Origin: CBDIHH01 sp965279095
Lineage (GTDB): Bacteria; Pseudomonadota; Alphaproteobacteria; Caulobacterales; Caulobacteraceae
Reading direction: 5' to 3'
Assembly: GCA_965279095.1 (NCBI GenBank)
Contig: CBDIHH010000006.1
Span: 558,001-622,000 of the forward strand
Length of the DNA stretch: 64,000 nt
The notes beneath the pieces are model-generated. The model made no database searches and was not told the origin of the DNA. It was given only the letters and a program-made list of their open reading frames with translations. This document shows positions 29,223 through 38,164 of the stretch, piece by piece. The stretch's first letter is position 1; each line of letters starts with the position of its first letter. The translations under genes were made by a program, and so were the position numbers.

Positions 29223-31127
29223 ATGTCTTCCTCAGACTCTATCAGCCGGGCGCCGCCCAGCGCCGACGACCACTCGCGCCTGGTCGGCGCCGACGGGGCG
29301 GACAAGTTCGTGGGCGGGGGGCGCCCGATGGAGGGGCTGGGCGGCGACGATCTCTATTTCGTCCGCTCCGCCGCAGATGTGGTGATCGAGGCGGCGGGCG
29401 GAGGGTCCGACACGGTCATCGCGTCCAACCTGCGGGCCTATGTCCTGGCCGACAATGTCGAGACCCTGGTGATCAACGGCAACGCCTGGGGAACGGGCAA
29501 TGCCGCCGACAACACGCTGGTGGGCGGCAACGCCAGCCAGACGCTCCACGGGGCGGGGGGTGACGATCTGCTTAGCGGCGGTCTTGGCCGGGATACCTTC
29601 ATCTTCGAGGATCATGGCGGGCGCGACGTCATCATCGACTTCGAGGCCGGCGATCACATCCGTCTGGCCGGCCATACTCTGGTCAACTACGCCCAGGTGC
29701 AGGCGGCCATGACCCAGGACGGCGCGGATGTGTTGCTGACGCTGTCCGCGGCCGACTCCGTGCGCATCCTGAACGCCAAGGTGGCGGACCTGGGCGCCGC
29801 CGATTTTCAATTCACCATCGACGCCTCGCGGTTGACCCAGACCTTCGCTGAAGACTTCAACGGCCTGGACCTGGCCGACAGCGCCACGGGCCTGGGGGGG
29901 CGCTGGGCCACCAGCTTCGACTTCGGCCCGCGTGAGGGGCTGAAGTCCCTCGCCGCGCACACCTTGCTGAACAACGACGAACAGCAGATCTATGTGGATT
30001 CCGGCTATGCGGGGCGCGCGGCCAAGGGCTCCGAGGGGTTGGGCCTGAATCCCTTCTCCACCAGCGACGGGGTGCTGACCATCACCGCCCAGAAGGTGGC
30101 TGGGCCGCAGGCCGAACTGTTCAACATGGAATATACGTCAGGGCTGCTGACGACCGAGAATTCCTTCTACCAGAAGTACGGCTATTTCGAGATGAGCGCG
30201 GCCCTGCCCAGCGGTCAGGGCGCCTGGCCGGCCTTCTGGCTGCTGCCCAAGGACGGGACCAATCCGCTGGAACTGGACGTCATGGAGGCCATCGGCGGCG
30301 ACATGGCCTACCAGACAAGCCACTTCAACGCGGAGGGGCTCAAGTCCAAGGAAAGCTTCGCCAACTATGTCGCCGACGCCGGCGCCTTCCATAGCTACGG
30401 GATGCTTTGGACGGCGCAGGAGATCGCCTGGTATATCGACAATGTCGAGGTGGCCTCCATGGCCACGCCGGAGGATCTCAATCGGCCCATGTATATCCTC
30501 GCCAATCTGGCGGTGGGCGGCAATTGGTCCGGGCGGGCGACGTTCGATAGCGCCGAAATGAAGATCGACTCTATCCGCGCCTATGAGGTGGATGCTGACG
30601 CCACGTCCGCCACCATCAATGTCGCCGACACCGCCGCGCCAGGCCGCGATCAGCCCAATGTGCTGGTGGGCGGCGTCGGCGCCGACGTGCTGTCGGGGGG
30701 CGTCGGGCGCGACATCATCCGGGGCCTTGGCGGCGACGATGTGCTGGACGGGGGCCGTGGGCGCGACACCCTTGTGGGCGGGGCCGGCGCCGACCGGCTT
30801 ACCGGCGGCGGCGGGCAGGACGTCTTCCTCTTCCGCAACGTGTCGGACAGCACGGCGGCATCCTCCGACACCATCGTGGACTTCAATTCAGCGCAGAAGG
30901 ACCGTATCGACCTGTCGGCCATCGACGCCGACACCGGCTCGGCCGCCGACGACGGCTTCCGGTTTGTCGGATCGGCGATGTTCAGCGGTCACGCGGGGGA
31001 ACTGAGGTTCGAGACGCATGGGGCCGATGCGGTGGTGTTCGCTGACGTCGACGGGGATGGCCACGCCGACTTCGTCCTGAACCTGGCGTCCGTCGCCAGC
31101 CTGAGCGCCGGGGATTTCATTCTGTAG
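29223..31127 (+). CDS. RTX-type GH16 glycoside hydrolase, secreted
   Basis: 634 residues. Calcium-binding RTX nonapeptides occur N-terminally (about 20-145; HGAGGDDLLSGGLGRDTFIF), then a GH16 domain (about 205-455) with the catalytic ELDVME at 350-355 (nucleophile and acid/base Glu), then a second RTX block (about 475-540; GGVGADVLSGGVGRDII) and a serralysin-type C-terminal module ending AGDFIL. It lacks an N-terminal signal, as expected for type I secretion. GH16 enzymes of this layout cleave beta-glucans or exopolysaccharide (ExsH/PlyB-like); the substrate is inferred. No transporter genes are in the window. A 280-bp upstream region holds the promoter. Confidence 0.92.
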   Translation: MSSSDSISRAPPSADDHSRLVGADGADKFVGGGRPMEGLGGDDLYFVRSAADVVIEAAGGGSDTVIASNLRAYVLADNVETLVINGNAWGTGNAADNTLVGGNASQTLHGAGGDDLLSGGLGRDTFIFEDHGGRDVIIDFEAGDHIRLAGHTLVNYAQVQAAMTQDGADVLLTLSAADSVRILNAKVADLGAADFQFTIDASRLTQTFAEDFNGLDLADSATGLGGRWATSFDFGPREGLKSLAAHTLLNNDEQQIYVDSGYAGRAAKGSEGLGLNPFSTSDGVLTITAQKVAGPQAELFNMEYTSGLLTTENSFYQKYGYFEMSAALPSGQGAWPAFWLLPKDGTNPLELDVMEAIGGDMAYQTSHFNAEGLKSKESFANYVADAGAFHSYGMLWTAQEIAWYIDNVEVASMATPEDLNRPMYILANLAVGGNWSGRATFDSAEMKIDSIRAYEVDADATSATINVADTAAPGRDQPNVLVGGVGADVLSGGVGRDIIRGLGGDDVLDGGRGRDTLVGGAGADRLTGGGGQDVFLFRNVSDSTAASSDTIVDFNSAQKDRIDLSAIDADTGSAADDGFRFVGSAMFSGHAGELRFETHGADAVVFADVDGDGHADFVLNLASVASLSAGDFIL

Positions 31128-31210
31128 GGCAGAGGGGTGAAGCGGCCGGCGGGGTTGTGGCGCGGCGCGGCGGGGGCCTATCGTGCACGGCCAAGCTTCG
31201 CAGGATGCTC

Positions 31211-32282
31211 ATGATGCCCGTTCGTCGCCTGATCGCCGCCCTGGTCGTCGCCTTCGCAGCGGCCGGCGTCGCCGCGGCCGCGCCGCTGGACACCCCCTTC
31301 CGCGGCGCGCGCGTCGACGCGGGATGGACCGAGGCGGTGGTGGTGGTCAGCGATCTGGACCGGTCGATCGCCTATTTCGGCGCGGTGGCCGGCTGGCAGG
31401 TGCGGGCGCGCGCGTCGACCCCCCGGGCGCTGCTGGACTTCTGGGGCCTGCCCGCCAAGGCGGCGGGGCGGGAGGTGCTGCTGTGCAACCCGGGGGACGA
31501 CTATGGCTGCGTGCGGCTGGTCCGCCTGACCGGCGTGGCCCAGACCCAGATCCGCGACAGCGCCCTGCCGTGGGAGACCGGCGGCGTCTTCAGCCTGATG
31601 ACCCGCTCGCGCGACATCCAGGGCGCCTACCGCCGGGCGGTGGCCCTGGGCTTCGGCGGGTTCTCGCCGCCGACCGGGTTCGACTACCAGGGGGTGGCGC
31701 TGTCGAACGTGGTGCTGCGCGGGCCCGACGGGGTGAACGTCGCCATCTACCAGCGCGACCGGCCGGCCCTGACCGGCTGGGCGACGATCCGGCGGCTGAG
31801 CAGCCCCTTCAACGCCATGCAGATGGTGCGAGACCGGGACGCGGCGCGCGACTTCTACACCGGGGTGTTCGGCTATGGGGTGCTGGCCAACGCCGACTTC
31901 TTCGACGCCTCGGCGGGGGTCAACAACTTCGCCGTGCCGCAGAACCTGGTCACCACCCTGCCGCGGCGGCACGCCATCCTGGGCATCGACGTGAACGGCC
32001 TGGCGGACGCGGGGGGGGAACCGGCAGGTGGAGATGATGCAGTTCGTCGGTCTGAAGGGGCGCGACCTGGCGGCCGACGCCCACATCCCCAACCTCGGCA
32101 TCGCGGCCCTGCGCTATCCCACGCGCACCCTGGACGCCTATGTGGCCCGCGCCCGGGCGGGGGGCTATGCGGTGCGCGGTCCGGCCACGGTGACCGTGCC
32201 CGGCTGGGGCGTCGCGCGCATCGCCGACATCACCAGCCCGGACGGGGCGGTCAACGAGCTGATCGAGCCGGTGGGCCGGTAG
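31211..32282 (+). pseudogene. Secreted two-domain VOC protein, interrupted by a frameshift
   Basis: A signal peptide (MMPVRRLIAALVVAFAAAGVAAA) leads two VOC modules: TEAVVVVSDLDRSIAYFGAVAGW and NAMQMVRDRDAARDFYTGVFGYG. The frame breaks at a run of eight G (32011-32018). Removing one G joins it to the downstream frame (EMMQFVGLKGRDLAADAHIPNLGIAALRYPTRTLDAYVARA..), giving 356 residues that end NELIEPVGR, a normal VOC C-terminus. Without correction the product ends in a nonsense Arg/Gly tail. The G8 tract could be a sequencing error, a slippage site or a real mutation. ATG codons at 31205, 31211 and 31214 all precede the signal peptide. Confidence 0.8.
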
Positions 32283-32304
32283 GTCGAAACCAAGAGGAGC
32301 AGCG

Positions 32305-32799
32305 ATGAGCGACCACGAACCAGACGCCTACGATGGAGTCCTGGTCCGCGAGACCGGCGGCGGGCGCTTCCAGCTGGAGGTCCAGGCCGGCGGCGCCCGC
32401 TTCCTGGCCGACGAGCCGACCCGCGCCGGCGGCGGCGGGACGGGCCCCAATCCCTATGAGCTCCTGGCCGGAGGCCTGGGGGCCTGCACGGCCATGACCC
32501 TGCGTCTCTATGCCGAGCGCAAGGGCTGGCCCCTGCGGCATGTGGAGGTGCGCGTGGTTCACCGCCGCGCCGACCTCGCCGCGCGGGACCGCTTCGCCCG
32601 CGAGATCGTCCTGGAGGGGGATCTCGACGACGACCAGCGCCGCCGCCTGATGCAGATCGCCGACCGCTGCCCCGTGCACCTGACCTTGGAGCGCGGCGCC
32701 GAGGTGCTGACCACCCTGGCGACGCCCGGCGAGATCGAGGATCGCGACCCGCTGCCGGGCAGTCACATGCGGTTGATGGCCGAGGCCTGTGTCGACTGA
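32305..32799 (+). CDS. OsmC family peroxiredoxin-like protein
   Basis: 164 residues with both family cysteines: Cys61 in LGACTAMTL and Cys122 in DRCPVHLTL, the pair used to reduce organic hydroperoxides in Ohr/OsmC. The GPNPYELLAGGLGACTA segment marks the YhfA/OsmC-like branch, which is less well characterised than Ohr. AGGAG precedes the ATG. It lies 22 bases after the VOC gene and is probably in the same operon. Confidence 0.92.
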   Translation: MSDHEPDAYDGVLVRETGGGRFQLEVQAGGARFLADEPTRAGGGGTGPNPYELLAGGLGACTAMTLRLYAERKGWPLRHVEVRVVHRRADLAARDRFAREIVLEGDLDDDQRRRLMQIADRCPVHLTLERGAEVLTTLATPGEIEDRDPLPGSHMRLMAEACVD

Positions 32800-32805
32800 T
32801 CGGCG

Positions 32806-33726
32806 TCAGGCGCCGGTCGCGGGCGCCGGCTCCCCGGTCTTCAGCCAGTGGGCGCAGTCGGCCCCGAGCTCGGCGACGGCCCGGGCCTCATAGGCGGCGG
32901 AGTCCTCGGCGCTCAGCACGTCCCGCCAGCGCCCGTTGACACCCTTGTTGATGAAGGTCTCGGCCCCGCCCTCGAAGATCTGCCCGGCCAGGGGCGCCAC
33001 CTGGGCGGCGTGAGACTTCATATAGTCGAAGGAGCAGTGCTCGAGGATCACCGGCCAGCGGTCCTCGGGGATGTCGCAGCCGAGGAAGTCGGCGATGGCC
33101 CGCATCTCGCCCTCGGGGTCGGCCTTCAGGCGGTTGAAATGGACCAGTCGGACGTTGGGCAGGGCGCGGCCGGCCCACCAGGTGCGGATGTTGTCCCAAT
33201 AGGACCACAGGGGCTGACCGTCCTGCTCGAGCCAGGTGAGGAAATAGCGGCGGATGTCCGGGTCCGGCGGCTCGATGGGCGGCCCCACCCGGCCGGGGGT
33301 CTCGTTGAGCAGCTGGTACCAGAGGGCGTTGGCGTTGGCGTGGTGGTTGTAGAAGCTCCACACCACGTCGCGGCCGTCGCGGGCGATATACAGGTAGCGG
33401 GCCTTGGGCGAGAAGGTCAGGGCGTCCAGGGGCAGGTGGGTCTTGATGATGCGGCGATGGGTCTGGGCCTCGAGCTGGTCCAGGGTGTCCGGCGGCATGA
33501 TGCGCAGGTCCAGCCAAGGGGAGATCTCGTGGATGGGCACGTCCTCGGCGCCGGCGAAGACCAGCTGGCCGACGATCTGCTGGGTCCAGGTGGTGCCGGA
33601 CTTGCCATAGGTGGCGACGATGACGTCGTCGTCGCGGAAGGCGAAACGGTCCCAGATGGTGGAGTCCATGTGGTGATTGTGCATCTCGCGCGTCTTGCGC
33701 GGCCACGCGATGGTCGCCTCGGTCAT
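32806..33726 (-). CDS. Sulfotransferase domain protein
   Basis: 306 residues, cytoplasmic type (sulfotransfer_1). The 5'-phosphosulfate loop is ATYGKSGTTWTQQIV at about 39-53, the 3'-phosphate motif IARDGRDVVWSFYNH at about 110-124, and the C-terminal GVNGRWRDVL corresponds to the family's RKGxxGDWK motif. The LVHFNRLKADPEGEMRAIADFLG segment is also conserved. The enzyme should move sulfate from PAPS to an alcohol or amine; the acceptor is unknown. No PAPS synthesis genes are nearby. It is convergent with the OsmC gene, seven bases apart. Confidence 0.92.
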   Translation of the reverse strand: MTEATIAWPRKTREMHNHHMDSTIWDRFAFRDDDVIVATYGKSGTTWTQQIVGQLVFAGAEDVPIHEISPWLDLRIMPPDTLDQLEAQTHRRIIKTHLPLDALTFSPKARYLYIARDGRDVVWSFYNHHANANALWYQLLNETPGRVGPPIEPPDPDIRRYFLTWLEQDGQPLWSYWDNIRTWWAGRALPNVRLVHFNRLKADPEGEMRAIADFLGCDIPEDRWPVILEHCSFDYMKSHAAQVAPLAGQIFEGGAETFINKGVNGRWRDVLSAEDSAAYEARAVAELGADCAHWLKTGEPAPATGA

Positions 33727-33801
33727 CTGTGTCCCTCCCCGGACGTGGAGGCGGCATGGAAGCACAAGCTTGGCGGCGGGAAAAGTCGGCCATTCGGCCG
33801 G

Positions 33802-35703
33802 TCAGGCGGCGGCATCGCGACCGCTGGCGGGCTCGACGACAAGGGCGGTGAGACTGTCGATGCAGGTCAGCAGGGCGCGCACCTCGATGGGCTTGGGCAC
33901 CACCTGGTCGGCGCCCGCCTCCAGGTAGCGGGCGATATCTTCGTCGAAGACGTTGGCGGTGACCATGGCGATGGGGGTGCGGCGGGCGGGGCTGCCGTCC
34001 CGGTCGGCGGCGGCCTCGGCAGCGCGGATCTCGCGCACCGCCTCGACGCCATCGAGCACCGGCATGTTGGCGTCCATGAGGATGATGTCATAGGGCGCGC
34101 CGCCGGCGAGAGAGCGGGCCGCCGCCTCCACAGCCTCCTGGCCGTTCTCGACCATGTCCAGGCCCACATCGACCATCTCGAAGATGAGCCTGAGCACCTC
34201 GCGGTTGGCCGGATTGTCCTCGGCGGCGAGGATACGCAGGCGCCGGCCGGCGGGCTGGGCGGGGACCAGGGGGCGGGCCGCGGGCGGGAGCAGGCGGGCG
34301 GGCGTCGACGCGGCGGGGGCGGTGAGGGGCGCCTCGAACTCGATCCAGAAGATCGAACCGCCCTGGCCGGTGTCGTCGCGGGGGCGAGCCTCGTAGCCGA
34401 TGCGGCCGCCGATCAGTTCCATATTGCGGCGGCAGATGGCGAGGCCGAGGCCGGCGCCGCCGGCCAGACGACCCGCCCCGGTCTGCTCATAGGCCTCGAA
34501 GATGCGCTCGCGATCGGCCTCTGACACGCCGGGACCGCCGTCGACGACCTCGAACCGCAGGGCGGCGCGGGGCGGGGTGTCGGCATCGGGGGCCAGCAGC
34601 CGGGCCTGGGCGCGAACCAGGATCTCGCTCCCTCGGGGGGTGAATTTGACCGCGTTGGCGACCAGGTTGACGATGGTCTGCTCCACGCGGCCGAGGTCGG
34701 CGTCAAGGATCCAGGCGCGGTCCCCGTGCGCCGGGTCGGAGGGTGGAGCGGGGGGCTCGATGCGCAGGATCAGGCCGGCCTGGTCGCACTTGGGCCGCCA
34801 GACCGCGGCGATCTGCGACAGGAGTTCGGCCACGTCGATGCGTTCCGGCCGCAGGACGTTCATGCCCGGCTCCTGGCGGGTGAAGTCCAGCACGCCGTTG
34901 AGCAGGCGGGTGAGCATGCCGCCGGCGGCCTCGACGCCCCGCGCCAGTTCGAGGTGCCGGGGGCTGGAGGCCTCGCGCGCCAGCACCGCGGCCATGGTCA
35001 TGACGGCGTTGAGGGGCGTGCGCACCTCATGGCTGGTGCAGGCCAAAAGGTCGGTCTTGGCGCGGCTGGCGGCCTCGGCGCGGGTCAGGGCGGTCTGCAA
35101 CTCGGCGTTGCGGTGGGCGAGGACGGCGGCGGCGGCGGCGGACTGGCGGTCGCTGGCGTACTGGCGCCAGGCCGAGGCGAGCATGGCGAAGCAGAACACC
35201 CCCCCGGCCCACAGGTGGGTGGTGAGGGCGCCCTGGGTGTTGTCGGCGCGGGTGAGCAAGCCCAGGATGATCAGCGGCGGGGTGACCGCCACCAGGAAGC
35301 CGATGTTGCTGAGGTGGACCTGCAGACCGGCGAGAATGAACAGGGTCATGGCCAGCAACACCGCCTCGGTGTGCAAAGCCGGGGCGATGCTGTCGAGATG
35401 CCAGGCCAGCCAGGCGCCATGGAAGGCGATGAGCCCGCCGATCACGGCGGACCTCCAGCGCAGGCGGGCGAAGGCGCCCGGGGCGCTGATCTGGCGACGG
35501 GCGTGGCCCACCGCTAGCATATAGAGGCCGTACAGGGCGAAATGCACGACGCCGTACTGGATCGAGAGGGTGGGCGAGACGCACACGGCCAGGGCCAGGG
35601 CCAGGGCGGTGACCGAGACCAGGCGGGTCCTGAAGACCACGGCGAACCGCTCGATGTAGGTCTGCAGGACGATGCGATCATCCTGCAGAGTCGAGGCTTC
35701 CAC
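33802..35703 (-). CDS. Membrane-bound hybrid histidine kinase / response regulator
   Basis: About 633 residues. A membrane sensor region of some six helices fills residues 25-180, followed by a coiled segment, the phosphoacceptor domain with His225 in CTSHEVRTPLN, the ATPase domain (VANAVKFTPRG, DGGPGVSE, GGAGLGLAICRRN) and a C-terminal receiver (ILAAEDNPANREV, ILMDANMPVLDG, VPKPI). The integral-membrane input has no known ligand domain. Start: GTG at 35703 with AAGGGGGA upstream; an ATG at 35751 would add 16 residues. No response regulator or phosphotransferase is adjacent. It shares a domain plan with the soluble kinase at 18.5 kb. Confidence 0.9.
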   Translation of the reverse strand: MEASTLQDDRIVLQTYIERFAVVFRTRLVSVTALALALAVCVSPTLSIQYGVVHFALYGLYMLAVGHARRQISAPGAFARLRWRSAVIGGLIAFHGAWLAWHLDSIAPALHTEAVLLAMTLFILAGLQVHLSNIGFLVAVTPPLIILGLLTRADNTQGALTTHLWAGGVFCFAMLASAWRQYASDRQSAAAAAVLAHRNAELQTALTRAEAASRAKTDLLACTSHEVRTPLNAVMTMAAVLAREASSPRHLELARGVEAAGGMLTRLLNGVLDFTRQEPGMNVLRPERIDVAELLSQIAAVWRPKCDQAGLILRIEPPAPPSDPAHGDRAWILDADLGRVEQTIVNLVANAVKFTPRGSEILVRAQARLLAPDADTPPRAALRFEVVDGGPGVSEADRERIFEAYEQTGAGRLAGGAGLGLAICRRNMELIGGRIGYEARPRDDTGQGGSIFWIEFEAPLTAPAASTPARLLPPAARPLVPAQPAGRRLRILAAEDNPANREVLRLIFEMVDVGLDMVENGQEAVEAAARSLAGGAPYDIILMDANMPVLDGVEAVREIRAAEAAADRDGSPARRTPIAMVTANVFDEDIARYLEAGADQVVPKPIEVRALLTCIDSLTALVVEPASGRDAAA

Positions 35704-35798
35704 GGGATCCCCCTTGACGTGGCCCGAATACAACCTGCCATGGGCGCGCATAAGGGAGCGTTAAGCGCAATCTTATCAATTGTTTGCGTCGGGCCGGG

Positions 35799-36134
35799 TC
35801 AGGCGGCGTTGCAGGCGGCCAGGGCGGTGGCGTCCAGGGTGCGCGGTCCAGACCGGTAGGCCGCCAGGGCGCCGAGCTTGCGGGCCACCCGGCGGCATTC
35901 CTGCACGGGGGGCTGGCTGGCCGGGGCGCCGGCGGAGAAGCCCTTGCACAGCACCCCCTCGCAGCGCCAGGCGCGGCCGTCGAGGATGGCCTCGGTGGGC
36001 TGGGAGACGGGCGTCAGCAACACCGCGTCGGCGGAGGTGTCGCGGGCGCGGGCGGCGGCCGCCGGGGTGGTCGAGAGGGCGGCGAGGGCGGCGGCCAGGG
36101 CGGCGGCGGCCAGGAGGGCGGAAGACGGCTTCAT
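35799..36134 (-). CDS. Small secreted Cys protein, CC_3452-like
   Basis: 111 residues. A signal peptide (to about residue 27) precedes a mature domain with WRCEGVLCKG, VQECRRVARKLGALAAY and a final ALAACNAA. This pattern resembles the CC_3452 family of Caulobacterales, small exported proteins of unknown function, with four Cys that could form two disulfides. It is divergent from a TetR regulator, with two matching operator-like sites between the starts, so it is probably under that regulator. Confidence 0.65.
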   Translation of the reverse strand: MKPSSALLAAAALAAALAALSTTPAAAARARDTSADAVLLTPVSQPTEAILDGRAWRCEGVLCKGFSAGAPASQPPVQECRRVARKLGALAAYRSGPRTLDATALAACNAA

Positions 36135-36161
36135 TTCAGGGTCCCCATGTGATAGAAAAGA

Positions 36162-36201
36162 GCACGATCGGTTACTAAGTTATGAAAAAGCACGATCGTG
36201 C
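36162..36201. promoter_or_regulatory. Candidate TetR operator pair
   Basis: A perfect 12-bp palindrome GCACGATCGTGC lies at 36190-36201 and a matching half-site GCACGATCG at 36162-36170, 28 bases apart, in an otherwise AT-rich gap between the starts at 36134 and 36233. Spacing of near three helical turns and position fit autoregulation by the adjacent TetR protein. Confidence 0.6.
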
Positions 36202-36232
36202 GCTTATTTCAAGCGGGAAAGTGTGAGGCTTG

Positions 36233-36850
36233 ATGACCAAGGTCGCCGGCGACTGTCCTGTCCCTCTGAAGAAGGGCGACGCCACCCGCGCGCGGATCGT
36301 CGAGGAGGCCATGCAGCAGGCCAGCGTGCGCGGCCTCGCGGCGGTGAGCCTCATGGATGTGGCCGACGCCGTGGGCCTGTCGAAAAGCGGCGTGTTCAAG
36401 CACTTCCAGGCCAAGGAGGCCCTGCACCAGGCGGTGCTGGAGACGGCGGCGGCGCGGTTCGTGGCGCAGGTGTGGGCCCCGGCGGCGGCCCTGCCGCGCG
36501 GCAAGGCGCGGCTGGACCAGATGGTCGAGGACTGGCTGGCCTGGACCGAGGGCTATTGGCGGGGCGGCTGCCCCCTGATGGTGGCGGCGCGGGAGCTGGA
36601 GCAGCAGCCCGGCGAGCTGCGCGACTATGTGCAGTCCAGCCTGCGGCGGTGGCTCGCGACAGTGGCCCACAGCTTCCAGCAGCTGCGCCAGCCGATGGCC
36701 AGCGACGCGGAGGGCGACCAAGCCGCGTTCGAGCTGAACGGGGTGATCTCGTCCTACAAACACGCCAAGAGCCTGGGCGATGAGCGGGCGCGGGAGAAGG
36801 CCTGGGCGGGGTACGAGGCCATCGCGGCGCGGGTGGCGGGGGCGCCGTAG
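36233..36850 (+). CDS. TetR family transcriptional regulator
   Basis: 205 residues. The N-terminal helix-turn-helix spans about 20-65 (DATRARIVEEAMQQASVRGLAAVSLMDVADAVGLSKSGVFKHFQAKEALHQAVLE), a standard TetR pattern. The C-terminal ligand domain (YWRGGCPLMVAARELEQQPGELRDYV) belongs to the branch with WRGGCPL..A..E motifs, often found near efflux or redox genes. Its ligand is unknown. ATG at 36233 has GAGG upstream. The likely targets are itself and the divergent small secreted protein. Downstream to 37097 is a 247-bp gap with GC-rich repeat-like DNA. Confidence 0.9.
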   Translation: MTKVAGDCPVPLKKGDATRARIVEEAMQQASVRGLAAVSLMDVADAVGLSKSGVFKHFQAKEALHQAVLETAAARFVAQVWAPAAALPRGKARLDQMVEDWLAWTEGYWRGGCPLMVAARELEQQPGELRDYVQSSLRRWLATVAHSFQQLRQPMASDAEGDQAAFELNGVISSYKHAKSLGDERAREKAWAGYEAIAARVAGAP

Positions 36851-37097
36851 CGTCGGAACCCTTCTCCCTCGATGAGAGAAGGGCAGGGATGAGGGTGTGA
36901 AGTGCTCCGCCTGGGGTGAAGCGCAGGAGGCGGCGCCGCCTCTGGCGCAGGTCCGTCAGGCCCAGCGCGCGCACCCCCACCCAACCCTCCCCCATCGAGG
37001 GGGAGGGCTCTTCAAGGCGAAGTCGGCCGCGGCGTCGGTCCGCCGATCAGGTCCCGCTGTCGTCGCCGCCGCGTGGCCGATGCGCTAGGCTGAGGCC

Positions 37098-37328
37098 ATG
37101 CCCGACTCAGTGAACGACCGCATCGCCGCCCTGGAACTGATCGCCATCCAGTTCGGGGCGCAGCTGCCCTCGGGCAAGCTCGAGGCCGCCATCAAGGCCA
37201 TCGCCGCCGAGCCGGACCAGGACGGCCAGCCCGCCGCCGGCAAGGCCACGGCCCTGGCCCTGCTGGCCGCCTCGCTCAAGCAATGGGATGAGCTGATGCC
37301 CGGCGTGTTCGTGCCCAAGGACGACTAG
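37098..37328 (+). CDS. Small protein of unknown function
   Basis: 76 residues, soluble and helical by composition: MPDSVNDRIAALELIAIQFGAQ, an Ala/Lys-rich middle and a conserved-looking C-terminus LKQWDELMPGVFVPKDD. No signal peptide. I do not recognise the family. TGAGG lies just before the ATG and codon use is like the neighbours, so I take it as real. It is followed at once by a repeat cluster. Confidence 0.6.
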   Translation: MPDSVNDRIAALELIAIQFGAQLPSGKLEAAIKAIAAEPDQDGQPAAGKATALALLAASLKQWDELMPGVFVPKDD

Positions 37329-37337
37329 GGATTTTAT

Positions 37338-37518
37338 CCTCCCCCGCGAAGCGGGGGAGGGGGCGTGGGACAGGGCGCGGCGCTTGCGGTTCGCCCCCTC
37401 CACCACCCTTCGGGTGGTCCCCCTCCCCCGTCCTCTTCGGGACGGAGGAGGAGATGGCGGCCTTCTCCTCCCCCGCTCTTCGCGGGGGAGGGGGACCGCG
37501 GAGCGGTGGAGGGGGCGC
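37338..37518. repeat. Dispersed CCCCCTCC repeat cluster, third copy
   Basis: Inverted units of the same family as at 27.4 and 28.2 kb: TCCCCCGCGAAGCGGGGGAGG, CCCCCTCCACCACCCTTCGG and the mirrored GGGGGACCGCGGAGCGGTGG. It borders the DUF559 gene on its 3' side. Confidence 0.85.
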
Positions 37519-37531
37519 GCGACGCTTGGGG

Positions 37532-37900
37532 CTAAGGGCCCCGGTCCAACCGACGCTGCGCCTCGGCGGCAACTTGGCGCGCCATCTCGTCGACATCGCG
37601 CATAACGTCGGCGGCAAGCAGCCGAAGCGTGTCGATGCCTCGCTGCGCCATCCAGGCATCACGAATCAAATCGCGTTCGCCGCGGTCGCCCATGCCGTGG
37701 CCATATCCATCGACCTCCACGGCCAGCTTGGCTGCCGGGCAGTAGAAATCGAGCACATAGGGGCCGATCGCGTGCTGACGCCGAAACCGCATGCCGTGGG
37801 GCGCGAGGCGCTTCAGGCGAACCCACAGGCGCACCTCTGGCGGCGACATCGCCTTGCGCAGGCCGCGCGCGAACTGCTGGGTGTCGGCCGGGGTCCGCAT
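37532..37900 (-). CDS. DUF559 / Vsr-like endonuclease-fold protein
   Basis: 122 residues. The order MSPPEVRLWVRLKRL, then GMRFRRQHAIGPYVLDFYCPAAKLAVEVDG.GH and a closing R.AWMAQRGIDTLRL is the DUF559 pattern, a PD-(D/E)xK-like fold related to very-short-patch endonucleases. The acidic and Lys residues of the core (DFYC, KLAVEVDG) are intact. The role is unknown; members are spread by transfer and are often isolated, as here. Both flanks are clusters of the same repeat, so the gene sits in a repeat-framed cassette. Confidence 0.88.
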   Translation of the reverse strand: MRTPADTQQFARGLRKAMSPPEVRLWVRLKRLAPHGMRFRRQHAIGPYVLDFYCPAAKLAVEVDGYGHGMGDRGERDLIRDAWMAQRGIDTLRLLAADVMRDVDEMARQVAAEAQRRLDRGP

Positions 37901-37930
37901 GAGCGGAGGCTATCAGGCCTGGAAAACGCG

Positions 37931-38155
37931 GTCGCCCCCTCCACCACCCTTCGGGTGGTCCCCCTCCCCCGCGCCTGCGGCGCAGGGGAGGAGAGGCACC
38001 TTCTCCTCCCCTGCAAGGCCTTTTGGCCGCCGCGGGGGAGGGGGACCGCGGAGCGGTGGAGGGGGCGTGTGCAGCGCGCCGCGCCTTGCCCCTTCGCCCC
38101 CTCCGGCCCTCTGGGCCACCTCCCCCATCCTCTTCGGGATGGGGGAGGATAAGCG
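37931..38155. repeat. Dispersed CCCCCTCC repeat cluster, fourth copy
   Basis: Same family: CCCCCTCCACCACCCTTCGG, a mirrored GGGGGACCGCGGAGCGGTGG and a last unit with CCCCATCCTCTTCGGGATGG. It contains an extra insert (CTGCAAGGCCTTTTGGCCGC) in one stem. With 37338-37518 it brackets the DUF559 gene. Confidence 0.85.
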
Positions 38156-38164
38156 AGAGGACGG

